Source: Mesorhizobium loti (lineage in GTDB: Bacteria; Pseudomonadota; Alphaproteobacteria; Rhizobiales; Rhizobiaceae). Taken from it: a DNA stretch of 64,000 nucleotides. The stretch spans positions 437,805 to 501,804 of the forward strand of contig NZ_QGGH01000001.1 of the NCBI RefSeq assembly GCF_003148495.1, given 5' to 3'. Both the position numbers and the translations under genes were made by a program. The notes beneath the pieces were generated by a model. The model was not told the DNA's origin. It was given only the letters and a program-made list of their open reading frames with translations, and ran no database searches. This document shows, piece by piece, positions 18,601 to 30,830 of the stretch (its first letter is position 1; each line of letters begins with the position of its first letter).

Positions 18601-19685
18601 AATCGGCAGTACCTGCCAGGCAGGCAGGCAGCCTGGAGCTGCGGTCATTGCGCAAGTCTTATGGCGGCGTCGTGGCCGTGGACGACGTCTCTCTTTCTGT
18701 GCGTGCCGGGGAGTTCCTGACGTTGCTGGGGCCGAGCGGCTCTGGGAAGTCCACCACCTTGATGATGATTGCCGGCTTTGTTCAGCCCGAGGCAGGGTCG
18801 ATCCTTTTGGACAATACGGATCTGGTCGGTATTCCCACGCACAAGCGCTCAATCGGCGTTGTTTTCCAGAACTACGCCCTTTTTCCGCATATGAGCGTTG
18901 CACAAAACATCGGATTTCCATTGCGGATGCGTGACATGGAGGAAGCCGACACACGAGATCATATAGCCCGCGCCACGGCGCTCGTTCGATTGCACGGCCT
19001 TGAGGAGCGTTATGCTCGACAACTATCCGGAGGCCAACAACAGCGAGTGGCGCTCGCCCGCGCCTTGGTGTTCCAACCACCGCTATTGCTGCTTGATGAG
19101 CCGCTCGGCGCGTTGGATCGCATGTTGCGAGAGCAGATGAAGCATGAGTTACGGCGAGTGCATCAGGAACTGGGGACGACGCTGATCTATGTGACGCACG
19201 ACCAAGACGAAGCGCTGGTCCTGTCTGATCGGATCGCGATTATGAAGAACGGTCGGGTGGAGCAGATTGCGCCGCCGCGTGAAATATACGAGCGGCCCGT
19301 CAATCAGTTTGTCGCCGGATTCATGGGGGAGAGCAACTTCCTCGGCGGTCGCGTCGTTGGCGAGCATGGCGGTACAGCAACCGTCAAGATCGGTGAACTC
19401 CTACTCCAGGGCGTACCGTCAAGCGGCATTCGCGCGGATCAAGACGTCGAAGTGTTTATTCGTCCCGAGAAGATCGTCTTCACAGCGCCTGGTGACGAAA
19501 AGGGATGGGCCGGGACCGTCAAGGATCTGATCTATAGCGGCGATTCCATTCGATATGTGATTTCGTTGGGATCGGCGCAGGTGATCGTCAAGCAGACTGT
19601 GCGGCAAGGCGTGTATTTGCCAGCTCGCGGGGATGCGGTTTCGTTGTCCTGGGATCCGCTCGACATCATTCTGTTTCCCTCTTAA
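18597..19685 (+). CDS. ABC transporter ATP-binding protein (PotA-like)
   Basis: 362 residues. Walker A GPSGSGKSTTL, Q-loop VVFQNYALFPHMSV, signature LSGGQQQRVALARAL, Walker B LLLLDEPLGALD and the switch His in YVTHDQDEAL are all present, followed by a TOBE-like C-terminal domain (from about 280). It powers the importer encoded just upstream. Its ATG overlaps the stop of the LVIVD gene (ATGA), indicating translational coupling. Confidence 0.95.
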   Translation: MKSAVPARQAGSLELRSLRKSYGGVVAVDDVSLSVRAGEFLTLLGPSGSGKSTTLMMIAGFVQPEAGSILLDNTDLVGIPTHKRSIGVVFQNYALFPHMSVAQNIGFPLRMRDMEEADTRDHIARATALVRLHGLEERYARQLSGGQQQRVALARALVFQPPLLLLDEPLGALDRMLREQMKHELRRVHQELGTTLIYVTHDQDEALVLSDRIAIMKNGRVEQIAPPREIYERPVNQFVAGFMGESNFLGGRVVGEHGGTATVKIGELLLQGVPSSGIRADQDVEVFIRPEKIVFTAPGDEKGWAGTVKDLIYSGDSIRYVISLGSAQVIVKQTVRQGVYLPARGDAVSLSWDPLDIILFPS

Positions 19686-19899
19686 CGGGCGCGGTCGTGA
19701 CGAGGGATGTTACCGTCAACGATTGGCTATGCGCTGCTGCCAATATTCAGCATTGAGGCCCCGCGCAGCTTTCAAACGAGGCCGGCACGGGCCGGGTTAC
19801 ACGAGTGGTATCGACGCCGAGTTCGCTCCGGCTGGTAGGCAACGCCAACGTGGCCGCGTGTAGGACATCCGGTAGCTGTCGCCTTCGACCGGGAGGCGG

Positions 19900-21492
19900 A
19901 TGCCTGCGAACATAAAGGAGGATGGCTTGCCTAGCGACCTACACTTGACGATCAGGGACATACTGTCGCGCGCTGACGCCGAGGCCCCGGCGATCAGAGC
20001 ACCCGACAAGGCGCCGCTAAGCTATGGGCAGTTGCTGCAGCATGCGGATGACGTCGCTTGCCGCCTTCGCGGCATGGGCATCGGACCGAATGACAGAGTG
20101 GCAATCGTACTTCCGAACGGTGCCGAGATGGCGGTGGCGTTTCTCGCTTCGACGCTGTGCGGCACGGCGGCGCCGCTCAATCCAGCCTATCGCAGGGAGG
20201 AGCTTGACTTCTACCTGAATGACCTCGATGCAAAGCTCATCATCGTGGACGCTGACGCATCCGGGCCGGCGATCGAGGCTGCTGTTGCCAGGGGAATGGC
20301 GGTCGTTCGCGTCACCTGCGGAACGCAAAAGACGGCTGGGCTCTTGGTATCCCCTGATCTCGATGCGGCGGTGCCGCAGACTGCCACGAGCAACATATCG
20401 CCGCAAAACACTGCCATGGTGCTGCACACCTCCGGCACCACGTCGCGGCCGAAGATCGTGCCGCTGTCGCATCGCAACCTCACCTCATCGGCCAACCATA
20501 TCGCGGTCTCGCTGGCGTTGCGGCGCGACGACGTCTGCTTGAATATCATGCCCCTCTTCCATATCCACGGGCTGGTCGCGGCGGTCCTTGCATCCTTGCA
20601 CGCCGGAGCCTCAGTGGTCTGCACCCCGGGCTTCAACGCGCTACGCTTCATGGCGTTGCTGAAAGGCGAGAGCCCTACATGGTACACTGCGGTACCGACA
20701 ATGCATCAGGCGATCACCGAGCGGGCAGCGCGCCAACCGGACGAGGCCATGAAGAACCGCCTCCGCTTTGTTCGCTCGAGTTCGGCCTCCCTGCCGCCCT
20801 CGGTTCTGGCGGAGATCGAGAAGACTTTCGGCTGCACCGTGGTCGAAGCCTACGGAATGACCGAGGCGGCGCATCAAATGACGTCCAATCCACTGACAAA
20901 GGCAGAGCGCCGGCCAGGAACGGTTGGACGGGCGGCCGGCCCGATGGTGCGTGTCGCCGACGCATTCGGCAATTTCCTTCCGCCCAGCACCGAGGGCGAG
21001 ATCGTCATCTGCGGACCCAATGTTGCCAGCGGCTATGAGAACAATCCCGGCGCCGATGCCACCGCGTTCTTCGAGGACGGCGATGCGAAGGCGCGATGGT
21101 TTCGCACCGGTGATCTCGGCCGCTTCGATCAAGAAGGTTATCTGACCGTCACCGGCCGCATTAAAGAATTGATCAACCGGGGGGGTGAAAAAGTCGCCCC
21201 GCGCGAGGTCGACGAAGTGCTGCTGCTGGCAAGCGGCGTGGCCCAGGCCGTCACCTTCGGCTATCCGCATCCAAAGCTTGGCGAAGAGGTGGCTGCAGCC
21301 GTCGTGCTTTCGCCGGGCAGCGGCGCCACAGCCGAGGGCATACGTGCTTTCGCCGCGGAGCGGCTTACGGCATTCAAAGTGCCCCGCAAGATATTCATCG
21401 TCGATGAGATTCCGAAGGGTGCAACAGGAAAGATTCAGCGCATTGGTCTTGCTGCGCTGTTGGGCATTAGCCGAACAGAAGGGCATGCATGA
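19900..21492 (+). CDS. Acyl-CoA synthetase (AMP-forming), oxalate-CoA ligase-like
   Basis: 530 residues, ANL superfamily. The phosphate-binding motif is HTSGTTSRPKIVPLSHRNL; the A5 region EAYGMTEAAHQMTSNPL strongly resembles oxalyl-CoA synthetases; RTGDLGRFDQEGYLTVTGR and the catalytic Lys in PKGATGKIQR are intact. It activates a carboxylate to its CoA thioester via an adenylate. Start: ATG 19900 has a GGAGG only 3 bases away, whereas TTG 19927 has AAGGAGG at 5 bases, so the true start may be the TTG (521 residues). It heads a tightly packed group running to 23309. Confidence 0.87.
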   Translation: MPANIKEDGLPSDLHLTIRDILSRADAEAPAIRAPDKAPLSYGQLLQHADDVACRLRGMGIGPNDRVAIVLPNGAEMAVAFLASTLCGTAAPLNPAYRREELDFYLNDLDAKLIIVDADASGPAIEAAVARGMAVVRVTCGTQKTAGLLVSPDLDAAVPQTATSNISPQNTAMVLHTSGTTSRPKIVPLSHRNLTSSANHIAVSLALRRDDVCLNIMPLFHIHGLVAAVLASLHAGASVVCTPGFNALRFMALLKGESPTWYTAVPTMHQAITERAARQPDEAMKNRLRFVRSSSASLPPSVLAEIEKTFGCTVVEAYGMTEAAHQMTSNPLTKAERRPGTVGRAAGPMVRVADAFGNFLPPSTEGEIVICGPNVASGYENNPGADATAFFEDGDAKARWFRTGDLGRFDQEGYLTVTGRIKELINRGGEKVAPREVDEVLLLASGVAQAVTFGYPHPKLGEEVAAAVVLSPGSGATAEGIRAFAAERLTAFKVPRKIFIVDEIPKGATGKIQRIGLAALLGISRTEGHA

Positions 21493-22517
21493 AGATCTGT
21501 ATATACGGGGCCGGCGCGATTGGTGGATATCTCGGGGCCGCACTTGCCGAGGCGGGCTGCGAAGTCAGCCTGATCGCGCGCGGTGCGCACATGGAGGCCA
21601 TCCGAAGAGATGGGCTTCGCATGGTCCAAGGCGAGCAGGAGACGGTCTATCGTCTCATCTGTACCGACCGGCCACAAGACCTGGCTGCACAGGACTATGT
21701 GATTGTCGCGCTCAAGGCTCATCAGGTGCCGGCGGCTGCCCAATCGATCGCTGCACTCCTGGCGCCGGAAGGCAGCGTGGTCACCGCAGTGAATGGCCTG
21801 CCATGGTGGTACTTTTTCAAGGCCGGAAACGAATTCGAGGGCAGGTGGCTCGAAAGTGTCGATCCAGGCGGTGTGCAATGGCGCACGATCGGGCCCGAGC
21901 GGGTGATCGGCTGCGTCGTCTATCCAGCCTGCGAGATCACCTATCCTGGCGTCGTGACGCTGATGGAGGGGGACCGGTTTTCCTTGGGCGAGCCATCCGG
22001 AGAGGCGACGCCGCGCGTATCAGCGCTCTCCGATGCGATGCGCAAGGGTGGCCTGAAAGCGCCGATCCGGGCACGCATTCGCGACGAGATCTGGATAAAA
22101 CTATGGGGCAACCTGAGCTTCAATCCAATCTCGGCGCTGACACTGGCGACACTCGAAACGATCTGCCGTAATCCCGGGACACGGGGTGTGGCGCGATCAA
22201 TGATGCTGGAGGCGCAACGCATTGCCGAGCATTTGGGTGTCAAGTTCCCGATTGATGTCGATCGCCGTATTGCGGGCGCGCAGGCCGTTGGCAAGCACAA
22301 GACTTCAATGTTGCAGGACCTGGAGCGCGGCCGCCCGATGGAGATTGAGTCGCTCGCCGGCTCCGTGCAGGAACTGGGACTTATGACGGGCATGAAAACA
22401 CCGTCAATCGATCTTGTGCTGGCGCTGCTTCGTCTGAGGGCCAAAACACTGGCTGAAACGAACGCACCACACGCACCGCACGAACAGGTGGACCGCGCCT
22501 CGCCCAGTGTAAAATAG
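21489..22517 (+). CDS. Ketopantoate reductase-family oxidoreductase (PanE/ApbA-like)
   Basis: 342 residues. N-terminal Rossmann motif ICIYGAGAIGGYLGAALAEA, then KAHQVPAAAQSIAALL and the C-terminal helical domain with LWGNLSFNPISALT and TSMLQDLERGRPMEIESLAG, which are family hallmarks. NADPH-dependent reductases of this family act on 2-keto acids; many paralogues in catabolic clusters are not pantoate enzymes, and nothing here links to CoA synthesis. ATGA overlap with the acyl-CoA synthetase. Confidence 0.85.
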   Translation: MKICIYGAGAIGGYLGAALAEAGCEVSLIARGAHMEAIRRDGLRMVQGEQETVYRLICTDRPQDLAAQDYVIVALKAHQVPAAAQSIAALLAPEGSVVTAVNGLPWWYFFKAGNEFEGRWLESVDPGGVQWRTIGPERVIGCVVYPACEITYPGVVTLMEGDRFSLGEPSGEATPRVSALSDAMRKGGLKAPIRARIRDEIWIKLWGNLSFNPISALTLATLETICRNPGTRGVARSMMLEAQRIAEHLGVKFPIDVDRRIAGAQAVGKHKTSMLQDLERGRPMEIESLAGSVQELGLMTGMKTPSIDLVLALLRLRAKTLAETNAPHAPHEQVDRASPSVK

Positions 22518-22535
22518 ATTCTGGATGGAACCGAC

Positions 22536-23309
22536 GTGACGCACTGGATTCGTTATTCTGTGAAAACAAGTTCAGGCTTCGGCATCCTTGTTGACGATAC
22601 CATTCATGTCCATGAGGGCGACATGTTCGGAGCAAGCGAGCCAACCGGTGCCTTGCTTCCGCTCGAGTCGGTCCAGGTGGCCATGCCATGCGTTCCAAGC
22701 AAGATGATCGCACTGTGGAACAATTCCCGTACCGTCGCGGCCACGCAGGGTCTTGAAATTCCAAAAGACCCGATGTTCTTCATCAAGCCGGCCAATTCAT
22801 ATGCCGGTCAGAATTCGGTTGTCGAGCATTCAGCGGTTGTCGGGCGCATTCTCTTCGAGGGGGAACTGGGCATCATCATCGGCAGGCGGTGCCTTAATGC
22901 ATCGATCGAAGTGGCTGAGGCGGCGATCTTTGGCTATACTTGCGTCAACGACCTGACGGCGCACGCATTTCTCCAAGCGGAATCTGGTTTTACCCACTGG
23001 ACGCGCGCCAAGGGGCTGGATGGGTTCGCGCCATTCGGCCCGGTCATAGCGACTGACATCGATCCGGCCGGACTGACTATCCGTACGCGCGTCAACGGGC
23101 GCGAGCGCCAGTCATATTCGACATCGGATCTGATTTTCCAGCCGGCCAGGTTGATCAGTTTGATCTCGCGCGGATTGACCCTGCTCCCGGGCGATCTCAT
23201 CGCCTGCGGCACATCGGCGGGCGTCGGCCCGCTGCCGAAGGAGGGCGCCGTGGAAGTCGAGATTGACGGCATCGGGATACTCACGACGCAATGCCGCCCA
23301 CCGCAATAA
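22536..23309 (+). CDS. Fumarylacetoacetate hydrolase-family protein
   Basis: 257 residues. FAH-fold signatures: FIKPANSYAGQNSVVEHSA, the metal-binding Glu pair in FEGELGIIIGRRC, GYTCVNDLTAHAFLQAE, TRAKGLDGFAPFGPVI, and LLPGDLIACGTSAGVGPL. Members hydrolyse or isomerise 2-oxo/enol compounds such as 2-hydroxyhepta-2,4-diene-1,7-dioate or acylpyruvates. The start is GTG 22536; the preceding ATG is out of frame. It follows the reductase by 18 bp. Substrate unknown. Confidence 0.85.
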   Translation: MTHWIRYSVKTSSGFGILVDDTIHVHEGDMFGASEPTGALLPLESVQVAMPCVPSKMIALWNNSRTVAATQGLEIPKDPMFFIKPANSYAGQNSVVEHSAVVGRILFEGELGIIIGRRCLNASIEVAEAAIFGYTCVNDLTAHAFLQAESGFTHWTRAKGLDGFAPFGPVIATDIDPAGLTIRTRVNGRERQSYSTSDLIFQPARLISLISRGLTLLPGDLIACGTSAGVGPLPKEGAVEVEIDGIGILTTQCRPPQ

Positions 23310-23432
23310 TCCCGCGACGAGCAGCCTCTGGAAATAACGACCAAACAGGGCAGGGCTGTTTTCTAATCTGCTTCCTGCCTGTTTCACTCATGGCCGAAAC
23401 GTCCATGCCTTAGACGACGATGGAGTAGCTTA

Positions 23433-24275
23433 ATGCCCGAAACACCAGGCCAATCCGCGATGCTTACCAGGAACATTCCTTCGAGCGGTGAGCCGCTGCC
23501 GGTCGTGGGATGCGGCACTTGGCAGACGTTCGATAGCGGCACATCCCCGACTGAACTCGAGGCACCGAGGCAGGTTCTCGAGCGTTTGTTCGCGGCTGGC
23601 GGTTCAGTCATTGACACGTCACCCATGTATGGTCGGGCCGAACAGGTCGCCGGCGAGGTCCTGGCCAGTTTGGCGCCCGGTTCCCCAAGATTCCTCGCAA
23701 CCAAGGTCTGGACGACGGGTCGGCGGGCAGGCATCAAGCAGATGGAGCATTCCTTCAGGTTGCTGAAGTCCGACGTGATCGATCTGATGCAAATTCACAA
23801 CCTCGTCGACTGGAGGACCCACCTTCCCGTCCTCAAAGAGTGGAAGGCCGCAGGGCGTCTCAGGTACATTGGCGTGACGCACTACACGGATAGCGCCCAC
23901 GGGGATCTCGAAGCCGTCCTTCGGTCGGAGACGTTCGATTTTGTGCAGCTGAATTACTCGCTGCTTGATCGTGCGGCGGAGCGGCGGCTATTACCCGCGG
24001 CCCAGGACCTCGGCGTCGCCGTTCTTGTCAACCGGCCCTTGGGTGAAGGCACACTGATACGTCGCCTCAGCGACAGACCGCTTCCTGAGGTCGCCAGGGA
24101 GCTTGGCTGCGGAAGCTGGTCAGAGCTGGCACTGAAGTACATCGTGGCCCATCCTGCGGTGACATGCATTATCCCCGCCACGTCAGATCCCGAACACATG
24201 AAAAGCAACGCGCGGGCCGGGTTCGGAGACGTGGCAACGGATGAGCAGCGCCGCCGCATCTCGCAAGCACTGTAG
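23433..24275 (+). CDS. Aldo/keto reductase family protein
   Basis: 280 residues with a (beta/alpha)8 pattern. VIDTSPMYGRAEQVAGEVLA holds the active-site Asp/Tyr, TKVWTTGRRAGIKQMEHSF the Lys region, and LMQIHNLVDWRTHLPVLKEW the His. The C-terminal IPATSDPEHMKSNARAGFG is the NADP-phosphate loop. There is no obvious signal peptide, though several proteins of this subtype are annotated as exported. It follows the FAH gene after 123 bp. Substrate unknown. Confidence 0.85.
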   Translation: MPETPGQSAMLTRNIPSSGEPLPVVGCGTWQTFDSGTSPTELEAPRQVLERLFAAGGSVIDTSPMYGRAEQVAGEVLASLAPGSPRFLATKVWTTGRRAGIKQMEHSFRLLKSDVIDLMQIHNLVDWRTHLPVLKEWKAAGRLRYIGVTHYTDSAHGDLEAVLRSETFDFVQLNYSLLDRAAERRLLPAAQDLGVAVLVNRPLGEGTLIRRLSDRPLPEVARELGCGSWSELALKYIVAHPAVTCIIPATSDPEHMKSNARAGFGDVATDEQRRRISQAL

Positions 24276-24775
24276 GCTTCTCGACGTCGTCGAGTTCGGC
24301 AGCGCTCCAGGCCAAGTTCGGCAGATTTGTTTTAGACTGTGCAACGGTGGAACGGACGGCGCTTGCGCAGCTGATCGCAACCAAATGGGCGACCCTTGGC
24401 CGCGCTGCCCGTGTTGTCCTCCAAGCCGGCCGGCATCCGCATCGCCAAACCCGCCATCGGGCGGATACGCTTCGCACACCATCGGCGCATCAAGCGCCGA
24501 GTCGGCCGAGGCTCTGCTTCAAATCGACGGCCACTGCCTCCCACCATCTTGTCTGGCATCGAAAATTCACATGATGCGCGAGCGACAGGCGAGGTACGCC
24601 TTCAATGCGAATCCGTCCCTGGCCGAGAACCTCGCCGCCTGATTGACCTCGCAGCGGCCACTCGGCGTCCCTGTTCAGCCCTTGCAACAAAACCCGCAAC
24701 AGGCCGCGAGGACTGCTCGATCGGCCAATCCCTTGGGTTGCCGGGCGACGGCCCGCTCGACAAAGTTGGCGATGT
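24276..24775. other. Gene-free decayed interval between the aldo/keto reductase and cbbY
   Basis: Several overlapping open frames exist on both strands but none shows a recognisable domain. The 24520-24655 part repeats the decayed element near 11.1 kb. The stretch is the boundary between the + strand catabolic region and the minus strand cbb operon, and looks like mobile-element debris. Confidence 0.5.
24520..24655. repeat. Degenerate dispersed element, copy 2
   Basis: This segment aligns by eye with 11110-11260 over about 130 bases in the same orientation, including GACAGGCGAGGT and the upstream ATCGAAA ... CATGATG spacing. It is less decayed than copy 1. Family not recognised. Confidence 0.5.
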
Positions 24776-25534
24776 TCAAGCGTCCGTTCGCCGACCGCCG
24801 GACCTCCCTCCGGCACGCCGCAGTAGGCGGCTCACCTCGAGCGGCTGGTTCATCATCGACGTATAAGGGTTGAACTCGGCCGATGACCATGGCGTCGCCA
24901 GATTGCGTAGGATGAGATCGGCGCCGCTGAAGTCCTCGTGAGACGTAAACAGGCTGGCTGTGATGACCGTGCGCATGCCGACCGCACGAGCAGCCATAAG
25001 TCCGTTCCTGGAATCCTCGATGCAAAGACACTCGCAACCCTCCAGACCAAGGTCCGATAGCACCAGCCGATAGACTTCAGGATCGGGTTTTTTGGCGCGC
25101 ACATCCTCGCCGGTACGGATGCTGGAAAACAGGTCCAAGGACCTTGGGCCGAGCGTCTGATGAAGGAGCGACACCACATTCGCCCTACTGGTGGTCGTTC
25201 CGATCGCGAGCATCAGCCCCTCCTGCGTGGCATGCTCAATCAGCTCCACCACGCCAGGCCTCAGGCTGATCAGACCCTCTTTGATCTTGAGGTTATAGAT
25301 TTCTGTCTTTCGTGCGTGCAGAAGATCTGGGTCGACATTTTGCCCCGCCATCTGCGCATACGAAACAATGCGCTCCCGCCCACCCGTGGTGCCGAGCAAC
25401 TCGGTGTACAGACTGTGGTCCCAGACCCAATTAAGCCCGTGCTCGGCAAAAGTCTGGTTGAAAGACTGACGGTGTAGCTCCTCGGTCTCCGCGAGCGTGC
25501 CGTCAACGTCGAAGACAAGCGCTCGAATAGCCAT
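24776..25534 (-). CDS. cbbY: CbbY, HAD-family sugar-bisphosphate phosphatase
   Basis: 252 residues. HAD motif I is LVFDVDGTLAETEELHRQSF; the cap continues FAEHGLNWVWDHSLYTELLG; motif III lies in KPDPEVYRLVLSDLG and motif IV in CLCIEDSRNGLMAARAVGM. CbbY of red-type RuBisCO operons dephosphorylates the inhibitor xylulose-1,5-bisphosphate, working with CbbX in RuBisCO maintenance. Last gene of the operon, 14 bp after cbbZ. The final residues (GGRSGGRRTDA) look unlike normal CbbY ends, and the gene abuts mobile-element debris, so the C-terminus may have been replaced. Confidence 0.9.
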   Translation of the reverse strand: MAIRALVFDVDGTLAETEELHRQSFNQTFAEHGLNWVWDHSLYTELLGTTGGRERIVSYAQMAGQNVDPDLLHARKTEIYNLKIKEGLISLRPGVVELIEHATQEGLMLAIGTTTSRANVVSLLHQTLGPRSLDLFSSIRTGEDVRAKKPDPEVYRLVLSDLGLEGCECLCIEDSRNGLMAARAVGMRTVITASLFTSHEDFSGADLILRNLATPWSSAEFNPYTSMMNQPLEVSRLLRRAGGRSGGRRTDA

Positions 25535-25548
25535 TGCACAGCCTTTTC

Positions 25549-26235
25549 TTACCTCAGGAAAACCGATTCCAGCTGGTCGAGCACGTCGATAACGCAGTCA
25601 GCGCCGAGAGCTTCGGCCGCCAGTTCGGTATACCCGCCGCGCACTATGATGCAGCGCATGCCCGCGGCCCTGGCGGCTCCGACGTCGGCCATGCTATCTC
25701 CCACCATAACCGCCTGAGCGCTGCTGCAACCGCACGCGTGACAGGCAGCCAGAAGCATATCGGGAGCAGGTTTTTTCGGATGGCCGGCATCGCCGCCGAT
25801 GACGACATCGAGCTCATTCGACAGGCCGAAATGCGCCAGGACAATGCGTGAGAAGCCTCCCGGCTTGTTGGTGACGACGCCGGTCCGCATCCCAGCCTTG
25901 CGAGCCGCGGTCAGCGCCCTGTCCGCTCCGGGGCGCAGGGAGGTCAGTCGGGTGAGGTGGCGGCCATAGATCTCATTCATCCTCTCGCGGCTTGCGCTCT
26001 GATCTTCCAGGCCAAGCGCGACCGAATGCGCCGCGAAGGCTCGTTCGATGAGTTTCTCGACCCCATGGCCGATCATGCCACGCACTGCCTCAAGTGAGTG
26101 CGGCTCCAGGCCGTATTGCGCCATCAGTTCATTGACGGCGGCGGCCATATCAGGGGCCGAATCGACAAGCGTTCCATCAAGGTCGAAGAAGACCGCCCGC
26201 AGGGGCAGGTCCGCGAATGCTTGGCTCGCCTTCAT
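25549..26235 (-). CDS. cbbZ: CbbZ, phosphoglycolate phosphatase
   Basis: About 228 residues, HAD family: motif I AVFFDLDGTLVDSAPDMAAA, helical cap (MIGHGVEKLIERAF), motif II/III VVTNKPGGFS and KPAPDMLLAA, motif IV MVGDSMADVGAARAAGM. It removes 2-phosphoglycolate made by RuBisCO oxygenation. ATG 26235 is chosen, 10 bp after the rpe stop; the longer open frame upstream overlaps rpe. Neighbours cbbE and cbbY fix the assignment. Confidence 0.93.
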   Translation of the reverse strand: MKASQAFADLPLRAVFFDLDGTLVDSAPDMAAAVNELMAQYGLEPHSLEAVRGMIGHGVEKLIERAFAAHSVALGLEDQSASRERMNEIYGRHLTRLTSLRPGADRALTAARKAGMRTGVVTNKPGGFSRIVLAHFGLSNELDVVIGGDAGHPKKPAPDMLLAACHACGCSSAQAVMVGDSMADVGAARAAGMRCIIVRGGYTELAAEALGADCVIDVLDQLESVFLR

Positions 26236-26245
26236 GGCGCCCGTC

Positions 26246-26917
26246 TCACGAAGCCGCATCGGCTGATTGGCGAATGGCCGCGATGTTGGCCCCGTATGCC
26301 GCGGCCGTCCCGCCTTTGAAGATGGCCGAGCCCGCAACAAACACATTGGCACCGGCGGATGCTAGGAGGGGTGCGGTCTGCGAAGTCACCCCGCCGTCGA
26401 TTTCGATATCGATCGGTCGATCACCGATCATCGCCTTCACGCGCTTTACCTTCTCGACCACCGACGGAATGAAGGCCTGGCCGCCGAACCCTGGATTGAC
26501 CGTCATCAGGAGGACGAGATCCAGACGATCCAGCACGTATTCGATAACGTTCTCCGGCGTCGAGGGATTGATCGAAACGCCGGCTTTCTTGCCAAGGTCG
26601 CGGATGGCCTGGAGCGATCGGTCGAGGTGCACTCCAGCTTCTGCGTGGACCGTTATGATGTCGCAACCTGCATCGGCGAAGGCGGCGAGATAGGGATCAG
26701 CTGGCGTGATCATCAAGTGACAGTCGAACACCTTGTCTGTTCGGTTCCGGATTGCCTTGATCACGGCAGGACCGAAGGTAATGTTGGGCACGAAGTGGCC
26801 GTCCATAACATCGAGGTGGATCCAGTCCGCACCTGCTGCGGCGACGGCCTCGACTTCTTCGCCAAGACGCGAGAAGTCGGCCGAGAGGACCGATGGGGCA
26901 ATGATCGTCTGCTTCAC
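26246..26917 (-). CDS. cbbE: CbbE, ribulose-phosphate 3-epimerase
   Basis: 223 residues. Family motifs: [64 protein letters not shown], and [20 protein letters not shown]. It interconverts ribulose-5-phosphate and xylulose-5-phosphate in the Calvin cycle. Its ATG overlaps the cbbX stop by 4 bases, so the two are coupled. Confidence 0.96.
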   Translation of the reverse strand: MKQTIIAPSVLSADFSRLGEEVEAVAAAGADWIHLDVMDGHFVPNITFGPAVIKAIRNRTDKVFDCHLMITPADPYLAAFADAGCDIITVHAEAGVHLDRSLQAIRDLGKKAGVSINPSTPENVIEYVLDRLDLVLLMTVNPGFGGQAFIPSVVEKVKRVKAMIGDRPIDIEIDGGVTSQTAPLLASAGANVFVAGSAIFKGGTAAAYGANIAAIRQSADAAS

Positions 26918-27837
26918 TTGGTGGGACCTTCCGCGGCTGTTGGCGTCAAGAACACTCGGCTGGCCCTGATGTCGTCGGCACGGATGGTCGACATCTCCTG
27001 CACGGTGACGGGGCCGACCGAGGTTTCGAAAAGACGATTGGCGTGACGCAGCCGGGCGCGGTCCAACGCATTGCGGATCGAGCGTGCATTGGCGAAGTGG
27101 GGCTGCGTGCGCCTCATGCGAATGTAGGCGGCCATCATCTGCGTCGCTTCATCGTCGAGCACATAATTCTGCTTGGCCAGCATCGTCTCGGCAATGGAAA
27201 GCAGCTCTGCGTCCTCATAGTCCGGGAAGTCGATGTGGTGTGCAATGCGCGATCGAAATCCCGGGTTGGACTGATAGAAGCGCTCCATCCGGTCCCCATA
27301 GCCGGCGAGGATGACGACGAGGTCGTCCCGCTGGTTCTCCATCACCTGCAGGAGGATTTCTATGGCTTCCTGGCCATAGTCGCGCTCGTTGTCGGGACGG
27401 TAGAGATAGTAGGCTTCGTCGATGAACAACACGCCCCCCATCGCCTTCTTCAGCACCTCCTTCGTCTTCGGCGCGGTATGGCCGATATACTGGCCGACGA
27501 GATCGTCGCGCGTTACCGAGACGAGATGGCCCTTGCGCACGTACCCAAGCCGATGGAGCAGATTTGCCATCCTGAGCGCCACCGTCGTCTTGCCGGTGCC
27601 TGGATTGCCGGTAAAGCTCATATGCAACGTCGGCGTATGGGTCGACAGGCCCAGGCGGCTGCGCGCGCGCTCGACCAGCAAGAGCGCCGCCGTCTCGCGG
27701 ATACGCTGCTTGACCGGCTTGAGACCGGTCAGATCGCGATCAAGCTCCGCCAGGATCTCAGCCACCCCCGATTCACGGAAGTCGGCGGCCAGGTCCACGC
27801 TCGGCGTTGCCGTTTCGAATGTCTGCACGGCAGTCAT
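26914..27837 (-). CDS. cbbX: CbbX, red-type RuBisCO activase (AAA+)
   Basis: 307 residues. Walker [16 protein letters not shown], Walker [14 protein letters not shown], pore loop and sensor regions ([37 protein letters not shown]). CbbX hexamers pull on the CbbL C-terminus to release inhibitory sugar phosphates and are allosterically driven by RuBP. It lies 18 bp after cbbS, the usual place in form IC operons. Confidence 0.96.
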   Translation of the reverse strand: MTAVQTFETATPSVDLAADFRESGVAEILAELDRDLTGLKPVKQRIRETAALLLVERARSRLGLSTHTPTLHMSFTGNPGTGKTTVALRMANLLHRLGYVRKGHLVSVTRDDLVGQYIGHTAPKTKEVLKKAMGGVLFIDEAYYLYRPDNERDYGQEAIEILLQVMENQRDDLVVILAGYGDRMERFYQSNPGFRSRIAHHIDFPDYEDAELLSIAETMLAKQNYVLDDEATQMMAAYIRMRRTQPHFANARSIRNALDRARLRHANRLFETSVGPVTVQEMSTIRADDIRASRVFLTPTAAEGPTK

Positions 27838-27855
27838 GGATACGTCTCCAGGGCG

Positions 27856-28245
27856 TTAAAGTGCAGCCTTCATCGAATAGCGTTGGACACGGCTGTCCGT
27901 CTCGGTGCGGGTGAGGACGAACCTGGGCTCGACCTTCGGCCGATTGACGATGAAGGACAGCATCACGGTCTCGAAACCACGCGAGGAATCGAAGGCGTTG
28001 AGGCGGATATAGCTGTCCGATTGGGCAACGCGGCAGGCGCGTATCTCCATCATAACGCCAGCCGCATCCTTGAGGTCGAACATTGGGTTGCCCCACATCT
28101 CCCAGAATATGTTCCGGGGATGCGGGTCGTCAGTGTATTCAACACCGATCGACCATTCGTTGCGCAGGCAATATTCGACCTGCGCGGAAATCTGTTCGTC
28201 CGAGAGGTCCGGCAGAAAGGAAAAAGTTCCCTGTGTGATGCGCAT
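27856..28245 (-). CDS. cbbS: CbbS, RuBisCO small subunit (form IC)
   Basis: 129 residues. Begins [19 protein letters not shown], with [39 protein letters not shown], and an extended C-terminal beta-hairpin ([19 protein letters not shown]) that marks red-type small subunits. It forms the L8S8 holoenzyme with CbbL, 12 bp upstream. Confidence 0.97.
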   Translation of the reverse strand: MRITQGTFSFLPDLSDEQISAQVEYCLRNEWSIGVEYTDDPHPRNIFWEMWGNPMFDLKDAAGVMMEIRACRVAQSDSYIRLNAFDSSRGFETVMLSFIVNRPKVEPRFVLTRTETDSRVQRYSMKAAL

Positions 28246-28257
28246 TGATCAAGCTCC

Positions 28258-30829
<2,572 letters not shown>

Positions 30830-30830
30830 T

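Noticed and set aside
21185..22171. A 328-codon + strand frame across the acyl-CoA synthetase and reductase genes
   Set aside because: Out-of-frame shadow; both overlapped genes show complete family motifs.
21489..22517. Calling the Rossmann protein PanE for pantothenate synthesis
   Set aside because: No CoA-pathway neighbours; this family has many catabolic paralogues, so only the family is assigned.
24241..24642. A 133-codon open frame after the aldo/keto reductase
   Set aside because: It overlaps the reductase end in another frame, has low-complexity Cys/Pro/Arg composition, and sits in decayed repeat sequence.
27043..28248. A 401-codon + strand open frame across cbbX and cbbS
   Set aside because: Both genes on the other strand have full catalytic motifs; this is a shadow frame in high-GC DNA.
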